Shown here piece after piece: positions 42,501 to 55,290 of a stretch of 64,000 nt of DNA (the first letter of the stretch is position 1; every line of letters starts with the position of its first letter). Made by a program: the position numbers and the translations under genes. Under the pieces are notes generated by a model. That model was given only the letters and a program-made list of their open reading frames with translations, was not told the DNA's origin and made no database searches. Source of the stretch: Larix kaempferi (Eukaryota; Streptophyta; Pinopsida; Pinales; Pinaceae); the NCBI GenBank assembly GCA_027924585.1, contig BSBM01000917.1, forward strand, positions 9,663,501 through 9,727,500. Direction: 5' to 3'.

Positions 42501-45500
42501 TACTTTGTAGATTCCATTTATGAAATAAAACACATTTTCTAAAAACTCGTGTTTTTTACGAAATCATGTAAACCTTTTAACAGCTGTGATTTTAAAAAAC
42601 GGTGGAAGTAAGCTTTTCTTATTTCCGGATGCATGCATAAACTATAGAAAGTTGTTATGACGTAGAATGTGCATACTTTGTTGATTCCATTTATGAAATA
42701 AAACACATTTTCTAAAAACTCGTGTTTTTTAAGAAATCATATAAACCTTCTAGAAGCTGTGATTTGAAAAAACGGGGGAAATAAGCTTTTCTTATTTCCA
42801 AACGCATGCATAAACTATAGAAAGTCGTTATGACGTAGAATGTGCATACTTTGTAGATTCCATTTATGAAATAAAACACATTTTCTAAAAACTCGTGTTT
42901 TTTACGAAATCATGTAAACCTTCTAGAAGCTGTGATTTTAAAAAACGGTGGAAGTAAGCTTTTCTTCTTTCCAGACGCATTGACAAACTATAGAATTTCG
43001 TTATGATGTAGAATGTGCATACTTTGTAGATTCCATTTATGAAATAAAACACATTTTCTAAAAACTCGTGTTTTTTACGAAATCATATAAACCTTCTAGA
43101 AGCTGTGATTTTAAAAAACGGTTGATTAAGCTTTTCTTATTTCCGGACGCATGCGCAAACTATAGAAAGTCATTATGATGTAGAATGTGCATACTTTGTA
43201 GATTCCATTTATGAAATAAAACACATTTTCTAAAAACTCGTGTTTTTTACAAAACCATGTAAACCTTCTAGATGCTGTGATTTTAAAAAATGGTGTCAGT
43301 AAGCTTTTCTTATTTCCGGACGCATGCGCAAACTGTAGAAAGTCGTTATGACGTAGAATGTGCATACTTTGTTGACTCCATTTATGAAATAAAACACATT
43401 TTCTAAAAACTCGTGTTTTTTAAGAAATCATGTAAACCTTCTAGAAGCTGTGATTTTAAAAAATGGGGGAAGTAAGCTTTTCTTATTTCCAAACGCATGC
43501 GCACACTATAGAAAGTCGTTATGACCTAGAATATGCATACTTTGTTGATTTTATTTATGAAATAAAACACATTTTCTAAAAACTCGTGTTTTTTAAGAAA
43601 TCATGTAAACCTTCTAGAAGCTGTGATTTTAAAAAACGGGGGAAGTAAGCTTTTCTTATTTCCAAACGCATGCGCAAACTATAGAAAGTCGTTATGACGT
43701 AGAATGTGCATACTTTGTTGATTCCATTTATGAAATAAAACACATTTTCTAAAAACTCGTGTTTTTTAAGAAATCATGTAAACCTTCTACAAGCTGTGAT
43801 TTTAAAAAACGGTGGAAGCAAGCTTCTATTATTTCCGGACGCATGCGCAAACTATAGAATGTCGTTATGACGTAGAATGTGCATACTTTGTAGATTCCAT
43901 TTATGAAATAAAACACATTTTCTAAAAACTCGTGTTTTTTATGAAATCATGTAAACCTTCTAGAAGCTGTGATTTTAAAAAATGGTGGAAGTAAGCTTTT
44001 CTTATTTCCGGACGCATGCGCTAACTATAGAATGTCGTTATGACGTAGAATGTGCATACTTTGTAGATTCCATTTATGAAATAAAACGCATTTTCTAAAA
44101 ACTCGGGTTTTTTGCGAAATCATTTAAACCTTCTAGATGCTGTGATTTTAAAGAATGGTGGAAGTAAGCTTTTCTTATTTCCGGACGCATGCGCAAACTA
44201 TATAAAGTCGTTATGACGTAGAATGTGGATACTTTGTTGATTCTGTTTATGAAATAAAACACATTTTCTAAAAGCTCGTGTTTTTTAAGAAATCATGTAA
44301 ACCTTCTAGAAGCTGTGATTTTAAAAAACGGGGAAGTAAGCTTTTCTTATTTCCAAACGCTTGCGCAAACTATAGAAAGTTGTTATGACGTAGAATGTGC
44401 ATACTTTGTTGATTCCATTTATGAAATAAAACACATTTTCTAAAAACTTGTGTTTTTTAAGCAATCACGTAAACCTTCTAGAAGCTGTGATTTTAATAAA
44501 TGGGGGAAGTAAGCTTTTCTTATTTCCGGACGCATGCGCAAACTATAGAAAGTCGTTATGACATAGAATGTGAATACTTTGTAGATTCCATTTATTTAAT
44601 AAAACACATTTTCTAAAAACTCGTGTTTTTTGCGAAATCATGTAAACCTTCTAGAAGCTGTGATTTCAAAAAACGGTGGAAGTAAGCTTTTCTTATTTCC
44701 GGACGCATGCGCAAACTATAGAAAGTCGTTATGACGTAGAATGTGCATACTTTGTTGATTCCATTTATGAAATAAAACACATTTTCTAAAAACTCGTGTT
44801 TTTTAAGAAATCATGTAAACCTTCTAGAAGCTGTGATTTTAAAAAATGGGGGAAGTAAGCTTTTCTTATTTCCAAACACATGCGCAAACTATAGAAAGTC
44901 GTTATGACGTAGAATGTGCATACTTTGTTGATTCCATTTATGAAATAAAATACATTTTCTAAAAACTCGTGCTTTTTACGAAATCATGTAAAGCTTCTAG
45001 ATGCTGTGATTTTAAAAAATGGTGGAAGTAAGCTTTTCTTATTTCTGGACGCATGCGCAAACTATAGAAAGTCGTTATGACGTAGAATGTGCATACTTTG
45101 TATATTCCATTTCTGAAATAAAACACATTTTCTAAAAACTCGTGTTTTTTACAAAATCATGTAAACCTTCTAGATGCTGTGATTTTAAAAAATGGTGTCA
45201 GTAAGCTTTTCTTATTTCCGGACACATGCGCAAACTATAGAAAGTCGTTATGACGTAGAAGGTGCATACTTTGTTGATTCCATTTATGAAATAAAACACA
45301 TTTTCTAAAACTCGTGTTTTTTAAGAAATCATGTAAACCTTCTAGAAGCTGTGATTTTAAAAAATGGGGGAAGTAAGCTTTTCTTATTTCCAAATGCATG
45401 CGCACAATATAGAAAGTCGTTATGACCTAGAATATGCATACTTGGTTGATTCTATTTATGAAATAAAACACATTTTCTAAAAACTCGTGTTTTTTAAGAA

Positions 45501-47205
45501 ATCATGTAAACCTTCTAGAAGCTGTGATTTTAAAAAACGGGGGAAGTAAACTTTTCTTATTTCCAAACGCATGCGCAAACTATAGAAAGTCGTTATGACG
45601 TAGAATGTGCATACTTTATTGATTCCATTTATGAAATAAAACACATTTTCTAAAAACTCGTGTTTTTTAAGAAATCATGTAAACCTTCTACAAGCTGTGA
45701 TTTTAAAAAACGGTGGAAGTAAGCTTCTCTTATTTCCGGACGCATGCGCAAACTATAGAATGTCGTTATGACGTAGAATGTGCATACTTTGTAGATTCCA
45801 TTTATGAAATAAAACACATTTTCTAAAAACTCGTGTTTTTTACGAAATCATGTAAACCTTCTAGAAGCTGTGATTTTAAAAAATGGTGGAAGTAAGCTTT
45901 TCTTATTTCCGGACGCATGCGCAAACTATAGAATGTCGTTATGACGTAGAATGTGCATACTTTGTAGATTCCATTTATGAAATAAAACACATTTTCTAAA
46001 AACTCGTGTTTTTTGCGAAATCATGTAAACCTTCTAGATGCTGTGATTTTAAAGAATGGTGGAAGTAAGCTTTTCTTATTTCCGGACGCATGCGCAAACT
46101 ATATAAAGTCGTTATGACGTAGAATGTGGATACTTTGTTGATTCTGTTTATGAAATAAAACACATTTTCTAAAAGCTCGTGTTTTTTAAGAAATCATGTA
46201 AACCTTCTGGAAGCTGTGATTTTAAAAAACGGGGAAGTAAGCTTTTCTTATTTCCAAACGCTTGCGCAAACTATAGAAAGTTGTTATGACGTAGAATGTG
46301 CATACTTTGTTGATTCCATTTATGAAATAAAACACATTTTCTAAAAACTCGTGTTTTTTAAGCAATCACGTAAACCTTCTAGAAGCTGTGATTTTAATAA
46401 ATGGGGGAAGTAAGCTTTTCTTATTTCCGGACGCATGTGCAAACTATAGAAATTCGTTATGACATAGAATGTGAATACTTTGTAGATTCCATTTATTTAA
46501 TAAAACACATTTTCTAAAAACTCGTGTTTTTTGCAAAATCATGTAAACCTTCTAGAAGCTGTGATTTCAAAAAACGGTGGAAGTAAGCTTTTCTTATTTC
46601 CGGACGCATGCGCAAACTATAGAAAGTCGTTATGACGTAGAATGTGCATACTTTGTTGATTCCATTTATGAAATAAAACACATTTTCTAAAAACTCGTGT
46701 TTTTTAAGAAATCATGTAAACCTTCTAGAAGCTGTGATTTTAAAAAATGGGGGAAGTAAGCTTTTCTTATTTCCAAACACATGCGCAAACTATAGAAAGT
46801 CGTTATGACGTAGAATGTGCATACTTTGTTGATTCCATTTATGAAATAAAATACATTTTCTAAAAACTCGTGCTTTTTACGAAATCATGTAAAGCTTCTA
46901 GATGCTGTGATTTTAAAAAATGGTGGAAGTAAGCTTTTCTTATTTCTGGACGCATGCGCAAACTATAGAAAGTCGTTATGACGTAGAATGTGCATACTTT
47001 GTAGATTCAATTTCTGAAATAAAACACATTTTCTAAAAACTCGTGTTTTTTACAAAATCATGTAAACCTTCTAGATGCTGTGATTTTAAAAAATGGTGTC
47101 AGTAAGCTTTTCTTATTTCCGGACGCATGCGCAAACTATAGAAAGTCGTTATGACGTAGAAGTTGCATACTTTGTTGATTCCATTTATGAAATAAAACAC
47201 ATTTT

Positions 47206-47896
47206 CTAAAACTCGTGTTTTTTAAGAAATCATGTAAACCTTCTAGAAGCTATGATTTTAAAAAATGGGGGAAGTAAGCTTTTCTTATTTCCAAACGCAT
47301 GCGCACAATATAGAAAGTCGTTATGACCTAGAATATGCATACTTTGTTGATTCTATTTATGAAATAAAACACATTTTCTAAAAACTCGTGTTTTTTAAGA
47401 AATCATGTAAACCTTCTAGAAGCTGTGATTTTAAAAAACGGGGGAAGTAAACTTTTCTTATTTCCAAACGCATGCGCAAACTATAGAAAGTCGTTATGAC
47501 GTAGAATGTGCATACTTTATTGATTCCATTTATGAAATAAAACACATTTTCTAAAAACTCCTGTTTTTTAAGAAATCATGTAAACCTTCTACAAGCTGTG
47601 ATTTTAAAAAACGGTGGAAGTAAGCTTCTCTTATTTCCGGACGCATGCGCAAACTATAGAATGTCGTTATGACGTAGAATGTGCATACTTTGTAGATTCC
47701 ATTTATGAAATAAAACACATTTTCTAAAAACTCGTGTTTTTTACGAAATCATGTAAACCTTCTAGAAGCTGTGATTTTAAAAAATGGTGGAAGTAAGCTT
47801 TTCTTATTTCCGGACGCATGCGCAAACTATAGAATGTCGTTATGACGTAGAATGTGCATACTTTGTAGATTCCATTTATGAAATAAAACACATTTT
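47206..47896. repeat. 691-bp duplication, first member, copy 3
   Basis: It has the same marker and order as 27778-28468, at an offset of 19428 bp. A private change GCTATGATTT stands near 47249 in this member. Confidence 0.88.
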
Positions 47897-48587
47897 CTAA
47901 AACTCGTGTTTTTTAAGAAATCATGTAAACCTTCTAGAAGCTGTGATTTTAAAAAATGGGGGAAGTAAGCTTTTCTTATTTCCAAACGCATGCGCACAAT
48001 ATAGAAAGTCGTTATGACCTAGAATATGCATACTTTGTTGATTCTATTTATGAAATAAAACACATTTTCTAAAAACTCGTGTTTTTTAAGAAATCATGTA
48101 AACCTTCTAGAAGCTGTGATTTTAAAAAACGGGGGAAGTAAACTTTTCTTATTTCCAAACGCATGCGCAAACTATAGAAAGTCGTTATGACGTAGAATGT
48201 GCATACTTTATTGATTCCATTTATGAAATAAAACACATTTTCTAAAAACTCCTGTTTTTTAAGAAATCATGTAAACCTTCTACAAGCTGTGATTTTAAAA
48301 AACGGTGGAAGTAAGCTTCTCTTATTTCCGGACGCATGCGCAAACTATAGAATGTCGTTATGACGTAGAATGTGCATACTTTGTAGATTCCATTTATGAA
48401 ATAAAACACATTTTCTAAAAACTCGTGTTTTTTACGAAATCATGTAAACCTTCTAGAAGCTGTGATTTTAAAAAATGGTGGAAGTAAGCTTTTCTTATTT
48501 CCGGACGCATGCGCAAACTATAGAATGTCGTTATGACGTAGAATGTGCATACTTTGTAGATTCCATTTATGAAATAAAACACATTTT
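47897..48587. repeat. 691-bp duplication, second member, copy 3
   Basis: This is the tandem partner of 47206-47896, with the same junction as in copy 2. The identical junction suggests one duplication event shared by, or transferred between, copies 2 and 3. Confidence 0.88.
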
Positions 48588-48945
48588 CTAAAAACTCGTG
48601 TTTTTTGCGAAATCATGTAAACCTTCTAGATGCTGTGATTTTAAAGAATGGTGGAAGTAAGCTTTTCTTATTTCCGGACGCATGCGCAAACTATATAAAG
48701 TCGTTATGACGTAGAATGTGGATACTTTGTTGATTTTGTTTATGAAATAAAACACATTTTCTAAAAGCTCGTGTTTTTTAAGAAATCATGTAAACCTTCT
48801 AGAAGCTGTGATTTTAAAAAACGGGGAAGTAAGCTTTTCTTATTTCCAAACGCTTGCGCAAACTATAGAAAGTTGTTATGACGTAGAATGTGCATACTTT
48901 GTTGATTCCATTTATGAAATAAAACACATTTTCTAAAAACTCGTG

Positions 48946-50985
48946 TTTTTTAAGCAATCATGTAAACCTTCTAGAAGCTGTGATTTTAAAAAATGGGGGA
49001 AGTAAGCTTTTCTTATTTCCGGACGCATGCGTAAACTATAGAAAGTCGTTATGACATAGAATGTGAATACTTTGTAGATTCCATTTATTAAATAAAACAC
49101 ATTTTCTAAAAACTCGTGTTTTTTGCGAAATCATGTAAACCTTCTAGAAGCTATGATTTCAAAAAACGGTGGAAGTAAGCTTTTCTTATTTCCGGACGCA
49201 TGCGCAAACTATAGAAAGTCGTTATGACGTAGAATGTGCATACTTTGTTGATTCCATTTATGAAATAAAACACATTTTCTAAAAACTCGTGTTTTTTAAG
49301 AAATCATGTAAACCTTCTAGAAGCTGTGATTTTAAAAAATGGGGGAAGTAAGCTTTTCTTATTTCCAAACACATGCGCAAACTATAGAAAGTCGTTATGA
49401 CGTAGAATGTGCATACTTTGTTGATTCGATTTATGAAATAAAACACATTTTCTAAAAACTGGTGTTTTTTAAGAAATCATGTAAACCTTCTAGAAGCTGT
49501 GATTTTAAAAAATGGGGGAAGTAAGCTTTTCTTATTTCCGGACGCATGCGCAAACTATAGAAAGTCCTTATGACGTAGAATGTGCATACTTTGTTGATTC
49601 CATTTATGAAATAAAACACATTTTCTAAAAACTCTTGTTTTTTAAGAAATCATGTAAACCTTCTAGAAGCTGTGATTTTAAAAAATGGGGGAAGTAAGCT
49701 TTTCTTATTTCTAAATGCATGCGCAAACTATAGAAAGTCGTTATGACGTAGAATGTGCATACTTTGTTGATTCCATTTATGAAATAAAACACATTTTGTA
49801 AAAACTCGTGTTTTTTAAGAAATCATGTAAACCTTCTAGAAGCTGTGATTTTAAAAAATGGGGGAAGTAAGCTTTTCTTATTTCCAAACACATGCGCAAA
49901 CTATAGAAAGTCGTTATGACGTAGAATGTGCATACTTTGTTGATTCCATTTATGAAATAAAACACATTTTCTAAAAACTGGTGTTTTTTAAGAAATCATG
50001 TAAACCTTCTAGAAGCTGTGATTTTAAAAAATGGGGGAAGTAAGCTTTTCTTATTTCCGGATGCATGCGCAAACTATAGAAAGTCCTTATGACGTAGAAT
50101 GTGCATACTTTGTTGATTCCATTTATGAAATAAAACACATTTTCTAAAAACTCTTGTTTTTTAAGAAATCATGTAAACCTTCTAGAAGCTGTGATTTTAA
50201 AAAATGGGGGAAGTAAGCGTTACTTATGACGTAGAATGTGCATACTTTGTTGATTCCATTTATGAAATAAAACACATTTTCTAAAAACTCGTGTTTTTTA
50301 AGCAATCACGTAAACCTTCTAGAAGCTGTGATTTTAATAAATGGGGGAAGTAAGCTTTTCTTATTTCCGGACGCATGCGCAAACTATAGAAAGTCGTTAT
50401 GACATAGAATGTGAATACTTTGTAGATTCCATTTATTTAACAAAACACATTTTCTAAAAACTCGTGTTTTTTGCGAAATCATGTAAACCTTCTAGAAGCT
50501 GTGATTTCAAAAAACGGTGGAAGTAAGCTTTTCTTATTTCCGGACGCATGCGCAAACTATAGAAAGTCGTTATGACGTAGAATGTGCATACTTTGTTGAT
50601 TCCATTTATGAAATAAAACACATTTTCTAAAAACTCGTGTTTTTTAAGAAATCATGTAAACCTTCTAGAAGCTGTGATTTTAAAAAATGGGGGAAGTAAG
50701 CTTTTCTTATTTCCAAACACATGCGCAAACTATAGAAAGTCGTTATGACGTAGAATGTGCATACTTTGTTGATTCCATTTATGAAATAAAATACATTTTC
50801 TAAAAACTCGTGCTTTTTACGAAATCATGTAAAGCTTCTAGATGCTGTGATTTTAAAAAATGGTGGAAGTAAGCTTTTCTTATTTCTGGACGCATGCGCA
50901 AACTATAGAAAGTCGTTATGACGTAGAATGTGCATACTTTGTAGATTCCATTTCTGAAATAAAACACATTTTCTAAAAACTCGTG
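48946..50985. repeat. 2040-bp block, single in copy 3
   Basis: The block starts at TTTTTTAAGCAATCATG (48946) and is followed at once by the TTTTTTACAAAATC monomer, with no second member. Copy 3 is therefore about 2 kb shorter here than copies 1 and 2. Confidence 0.9.
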
Positions 50986-52889
50986 TTTTTTACAAAATCA
51001 TGTAAACCTTCTAGATGCTGTGATTTTAAAAAATGGTGTCAGTAAGCTTTTCTTATTTCCGGACGCATGCGCAAACTATAGAAAGTCGTTATGACGTAGA
51101 AGGTGCATACTTTGTTGATTCCATTTATGAAATAAAACACATTTTCTAAAACTCGTGTTTTTTAAGAAATCATGTAAACCTTCTAGAAGCTGTGATTTTA
51201 AAAAATGGGGGAAGTAAGCTTTTCTTATTTCCAAACGCATGCGCACAATATAGAAAGTCGTTATGACCTAGAATATGCATACTTTGTTGATTCTATTTAT
51301 GAAATAAAACACATTTTCTAAAAACTCGTGTTTTTTAAGAAATCATGTAAACCTTCTAGAAGCTGTGATTTTAAAAAACGGGGGAAGTAAACTTTTCTTA
51401 TTTCCAAACGCATGCGCAAACTATAGAAAGTCGTTATGACGTAGAATGTGCATACTTTATTGATTCCATTTATGAAATAAAACACATTTTCTAAAAACTC
51501 GTGTTTTTTAAGAAATCATGTAAACCTTCTACAAGCTGTGATTTTAAAAAACGGTGGAAGTAAGCTTCTCTTATTTCCGGACGCATGCGCAAACTATAGA
51601 ATGTCGTTATGACGTAGAATGTGCATACTTTGTAGATTCCATTTATGAAATAAAACACATTTTCTAAAAACTCGTGTTTTTTACGAAATCATGTAAACCT
51701 TCTAGAAGCTGTGATTTTAAAAAATGGTGGAAGTAAGCTTTTCTTATTTCCGGACGCATGCGCAAACTATAGAATGTCGTTATGACGTAGAATGTGCATA
51801 CTTTGTAGATTCCATTTATGAAATAAAACACATTTTCTAAAAACTCGTGTTTTTTACGAAATCATGTAAACCTTCTAGAAGCTGTGATTTTAAAAAACGG
51901 GGGAAGTAAGCGTTACTTATGATGTAGAAAGTGCATACTTTGTAGATTCCATTTATGAAATAAAACACATTTTCTAAAAACTCATGTTTTTTACGAAATC
52001 ATGTAAACCTTCTAGAAGCTCTGATTTTAAAAAACGGTGGAAGTAAGCTTTTGTTTTTTCCGGACGCATGCGTAAACTATAGAATGTCGTCATGATGTAG
52101 AATGTGCATACTTTGTAGATTCAAATTTATGAAATAAAACACATTTTCTAAAAACTCGTGTTTTTTACGAAATCATATAAACCTTCTAGAAGCTGTGATT
52201 TTAAAAAACGGGGGAAGTAAGTTTTTCTTATTTCCAGACGCATGCGCAAACTATAGAAAGTCGTTATGACGTAGAATGTGCATACTTTGTAGATTCCATT
52301 TATGAAATAAAACACATTTTCTAAAAACTCTTGTTTTTTACGAAATCATGTAAACCTTCTAGAAGCTGTGATTTTAAAAAACGGTGAAAGTAAGCTTTTC
52401 TTATTTCCGGACGAATGCGCCAACTATAGAAAGTCGTTATGACGTAGAATGTGCATACTTTGTAGATTCCATTTATGAAATAAAACACATTTTCTAAAAA
52501 CTTGTGTTTTTTACGAAATCATGTAAACCTTCTAGAAGCTGTGATTTTAGAAAATGGGGGAAGTAAGCTTTTCCTATTTCCGGACGCATGCGCAAACTAT
52601 AGAAAGTCGTTATGACGTAGAATGTGCATACTTTGTAGATTCCATTTATGAAATAAAACACATTTTCTAAAAACTCGTGTTTTTTACGAAATCATGTAAA
52701 CCTTCTAGAAGCTGTGATTTTAAAAAACGGGGGAAGTAAGCGTTACTTATTTCCGGACGTATGCTCAAACTATAGAAATTCGTTATAACGTAGAATGTGC
52801 ATACTTTGTAGATTCCATTTATGAAATAAAACACATTTTCTAAAAACTCGTGTTTTTTACGAAATCATGTAAACCTTCTAGAAGCTCTG

Positions 52890-55290
52890 ATTTTAAAAAA
52901 TGGTGAAAGTAAGCTTTTCTTATTTCCGAACGAATGCACAAACTATAGAAAGTCATTATGACGTAGAATGTGCATACTTTGTTGATTCCATTTAAGAAAT
53001 AAAACACATTTTCTAAAAACTCGTGTTTTTTACGAAATCATGTAAACCTTCTAGAAGCTGTGATTTTAAAAAACGGTGGAAATAAGCTTTTCTTATTTCC
53101 GGACGCATGCGCAAACTATAGAAAGTCGTTATGACATAGAATGTGCATACTTTGTAGATTCCATTTATGAAATAAAACACATTTTCTAAAAACTCGTGTT
53201 TTTTACGAAATCATGTAAACCTTTTAACAGCTGTGATTTTAAAAAACGGTGGAAGTAAGCTTTTCTTATTTCCGGATGCATGCATAAACTATAGAAAGTT
53301 GTTATGACGTAGAATGTGCATACTTTGTTGATTCCATTTATGAAATAAAACACATTTTCTAAAAACTCGTGTTTTTTAAGAAATCATATAAACCTTCTAG
53401 AAGCTGTGATTTTAAAAAACGGGGGAAGTAAGCTTTTCTTATTTCCAAACGCATGCATAAACTATAGAAAGTCGTTATGACGTAGAATGTGCATACTTTG
53501 TAGATTCCATTTATGAAATAAAACACATTTTCTAAAAACTCGTGTTTTTTACGAAATCATGTAAACCTTCTAGAAGCTGTGATTTTAAAAAACGGTGGAA
53601 GTAAGCTTTTCTTCTTTCCGGACGCATTCACAAACTATAGAATTTCGTTATGACGTAGAATGTGCATACTTTGTAGATTCCATTTATGAAATAAAACACA
53701 TTTTCTAAAAACTCGTGTTTTTTACGAAATCATATAAACCTTCTAGAAGCTGTGATTTTGAAAAACGGTTGATTAAGCTTTTCTTATTTCCGGACGCATG
53801 CGCAAACTATATAAAGTCGTTATGACGTAGAATGTGCATACTTTGTAGATTCCATTTATGAAATAAAACACATTTTCTAAACACTCGTGTTTTTTTACGA
53901 AATCATGTAAACCTTCTAGAGGCTGGGATTTTAAAAAACTGTCGATGTAAGCTTTTCTTATTTCCGGACGCATGCGCAAAGTATAGAATGTCGTTATGAC
54001 GTAGAATGTGCATACTTTGTTGATTCTATTTATGAAATAAAACACATTTTCTTAAAAATCGTGTTTTTTACGAAATCATGTAAACCTTCTAGATGCTGTG
54101 ATTTTAAAAAACGGGAGAAGTAAGCTTTTCTTATTTCCGGACGCATGCGCAAAGTATAGAAAGTCGTTATGACGTAGAATGTGCATACTTTGTTGATTCC
54201 ATTTATGAAATAAAACACATTTTCTAAAAACTCGTGTTTTTTAAGAAATCATGTAAACCTTCTAGAAGCTGTGATTTTAAAAAACGAGGGAAGTAAGCTT
54301 TTCTTATTTCCGGACGGATGCGCAAACTATAGAAATTCGTTAAGACGTAGAATGTGCATACTTTGTTGATTCCATTTATGAAATAAAACACATTTTCTAA
54401 AAACTCATGTTTTTTACGAAATCATGTAAACCTTCTGGAAGCTGTGATTTTAAAAAACGGTGGAAGTAATCTTTTCTTATTTCCGGACGCATGCGCAAAC
54501 TATAGAAAGTCGTTATGACGTAGAATGTGCATACTTTGCTGATTCCATTTATGAAATAAAACACATTTTCTAAAAACTCGTGTTTTTTAAGAAATCATGT
54601 AAACCTTCTAGAAGCTGTGATTTTAAAAAACGGGGGAAGTAAGCTTTTCTTATTTCCGGACGCATGCGCAAACTATAGAAAGTCGTTATGACGTAGAATG
54701 TGCATACTTCGTTGATTCCATTTATGAAATAAAACACATTTTCTAAAAACTCGTGTTTTTTAAGAAATCATGTAAACCTTCTAGAAGCTGTGATTTTAAA
54801 AAACGGGGGAAGTAAGCTTTTCTTATTTCCAAACGCATGCGCAAACAATAGAAAGTCATTATGACGTAGAATGTGCATACTTTGTTGATTCCATTTATGA
54901 AATAAAACACATTTTCTAAAAACTCGTGTTTTTTAAGAAATCATGTAAACCTTCTAGAAGCTGTGATTTTAAAAAACGGTGGAAGTAAGGTTTTCTTATT
55001 TCCGGACGCATTCGCAAACTATAGAATGTCGTTATGACGTAGAATGTGCATACTTTGTAGATTCCATTTATGAAATAAAACACATTTTCTAAAAACTCGT
55101 GTTTTTTACGAAATCATGTAAAACTTCTAGAAGCTGTGATTTTAAAAAACAGGGGAAGTAAGCTTTTCTTATTTCCAAACGCATGCGCAAACTATAAAAA
55201 GTCGTTATGACGTAGAATGTGCATACTTTGTTGATTCCATTTATGAAATAAAACACATTTTCTAAAAACTCTTGTTTTTTAAGAAATCAT
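52890..55290. repeat. Flank long-period block, first member
   Basis: Monomers of this block recur in the same order 4152-4155 bp downstream: GGCTGGGATTTT (53930 and 58075), CTTCTGGAAGC, CTTCGTTGATTCC (54707 and 58862), GCAAACAATAG, GCATTCGCAAAC, ACAGGGGAAG and ACTATAAAAAG. It has one more monomer than the downstream member, the GGAAATAAGC monomer near 53080. Limits are approximate. Confidence 0.75.

Larger units (their letters stand above)
37995..52730. repeat. Higher-order repeat copy 3, incomplete
   Basis: It starts with the same CCATTTCTGAAAT monomer as copies 1 and 2. The offset to copy 1 is 37994 until 47896 and 38685 after the 691-bp duplication. It has only a single version of the 2040-bp block. 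Collinearity stops at 52731: this copy reads CGGGGGAAGTAAGCGTTAC where copies 1 and 2 read CGGTGGAAATAAGC (16084 and 35341). The true breakpoint may lie anywhere in the preceding stretch that both share. The copy is therefore about 14.7 kb. Confidence 0.88.
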
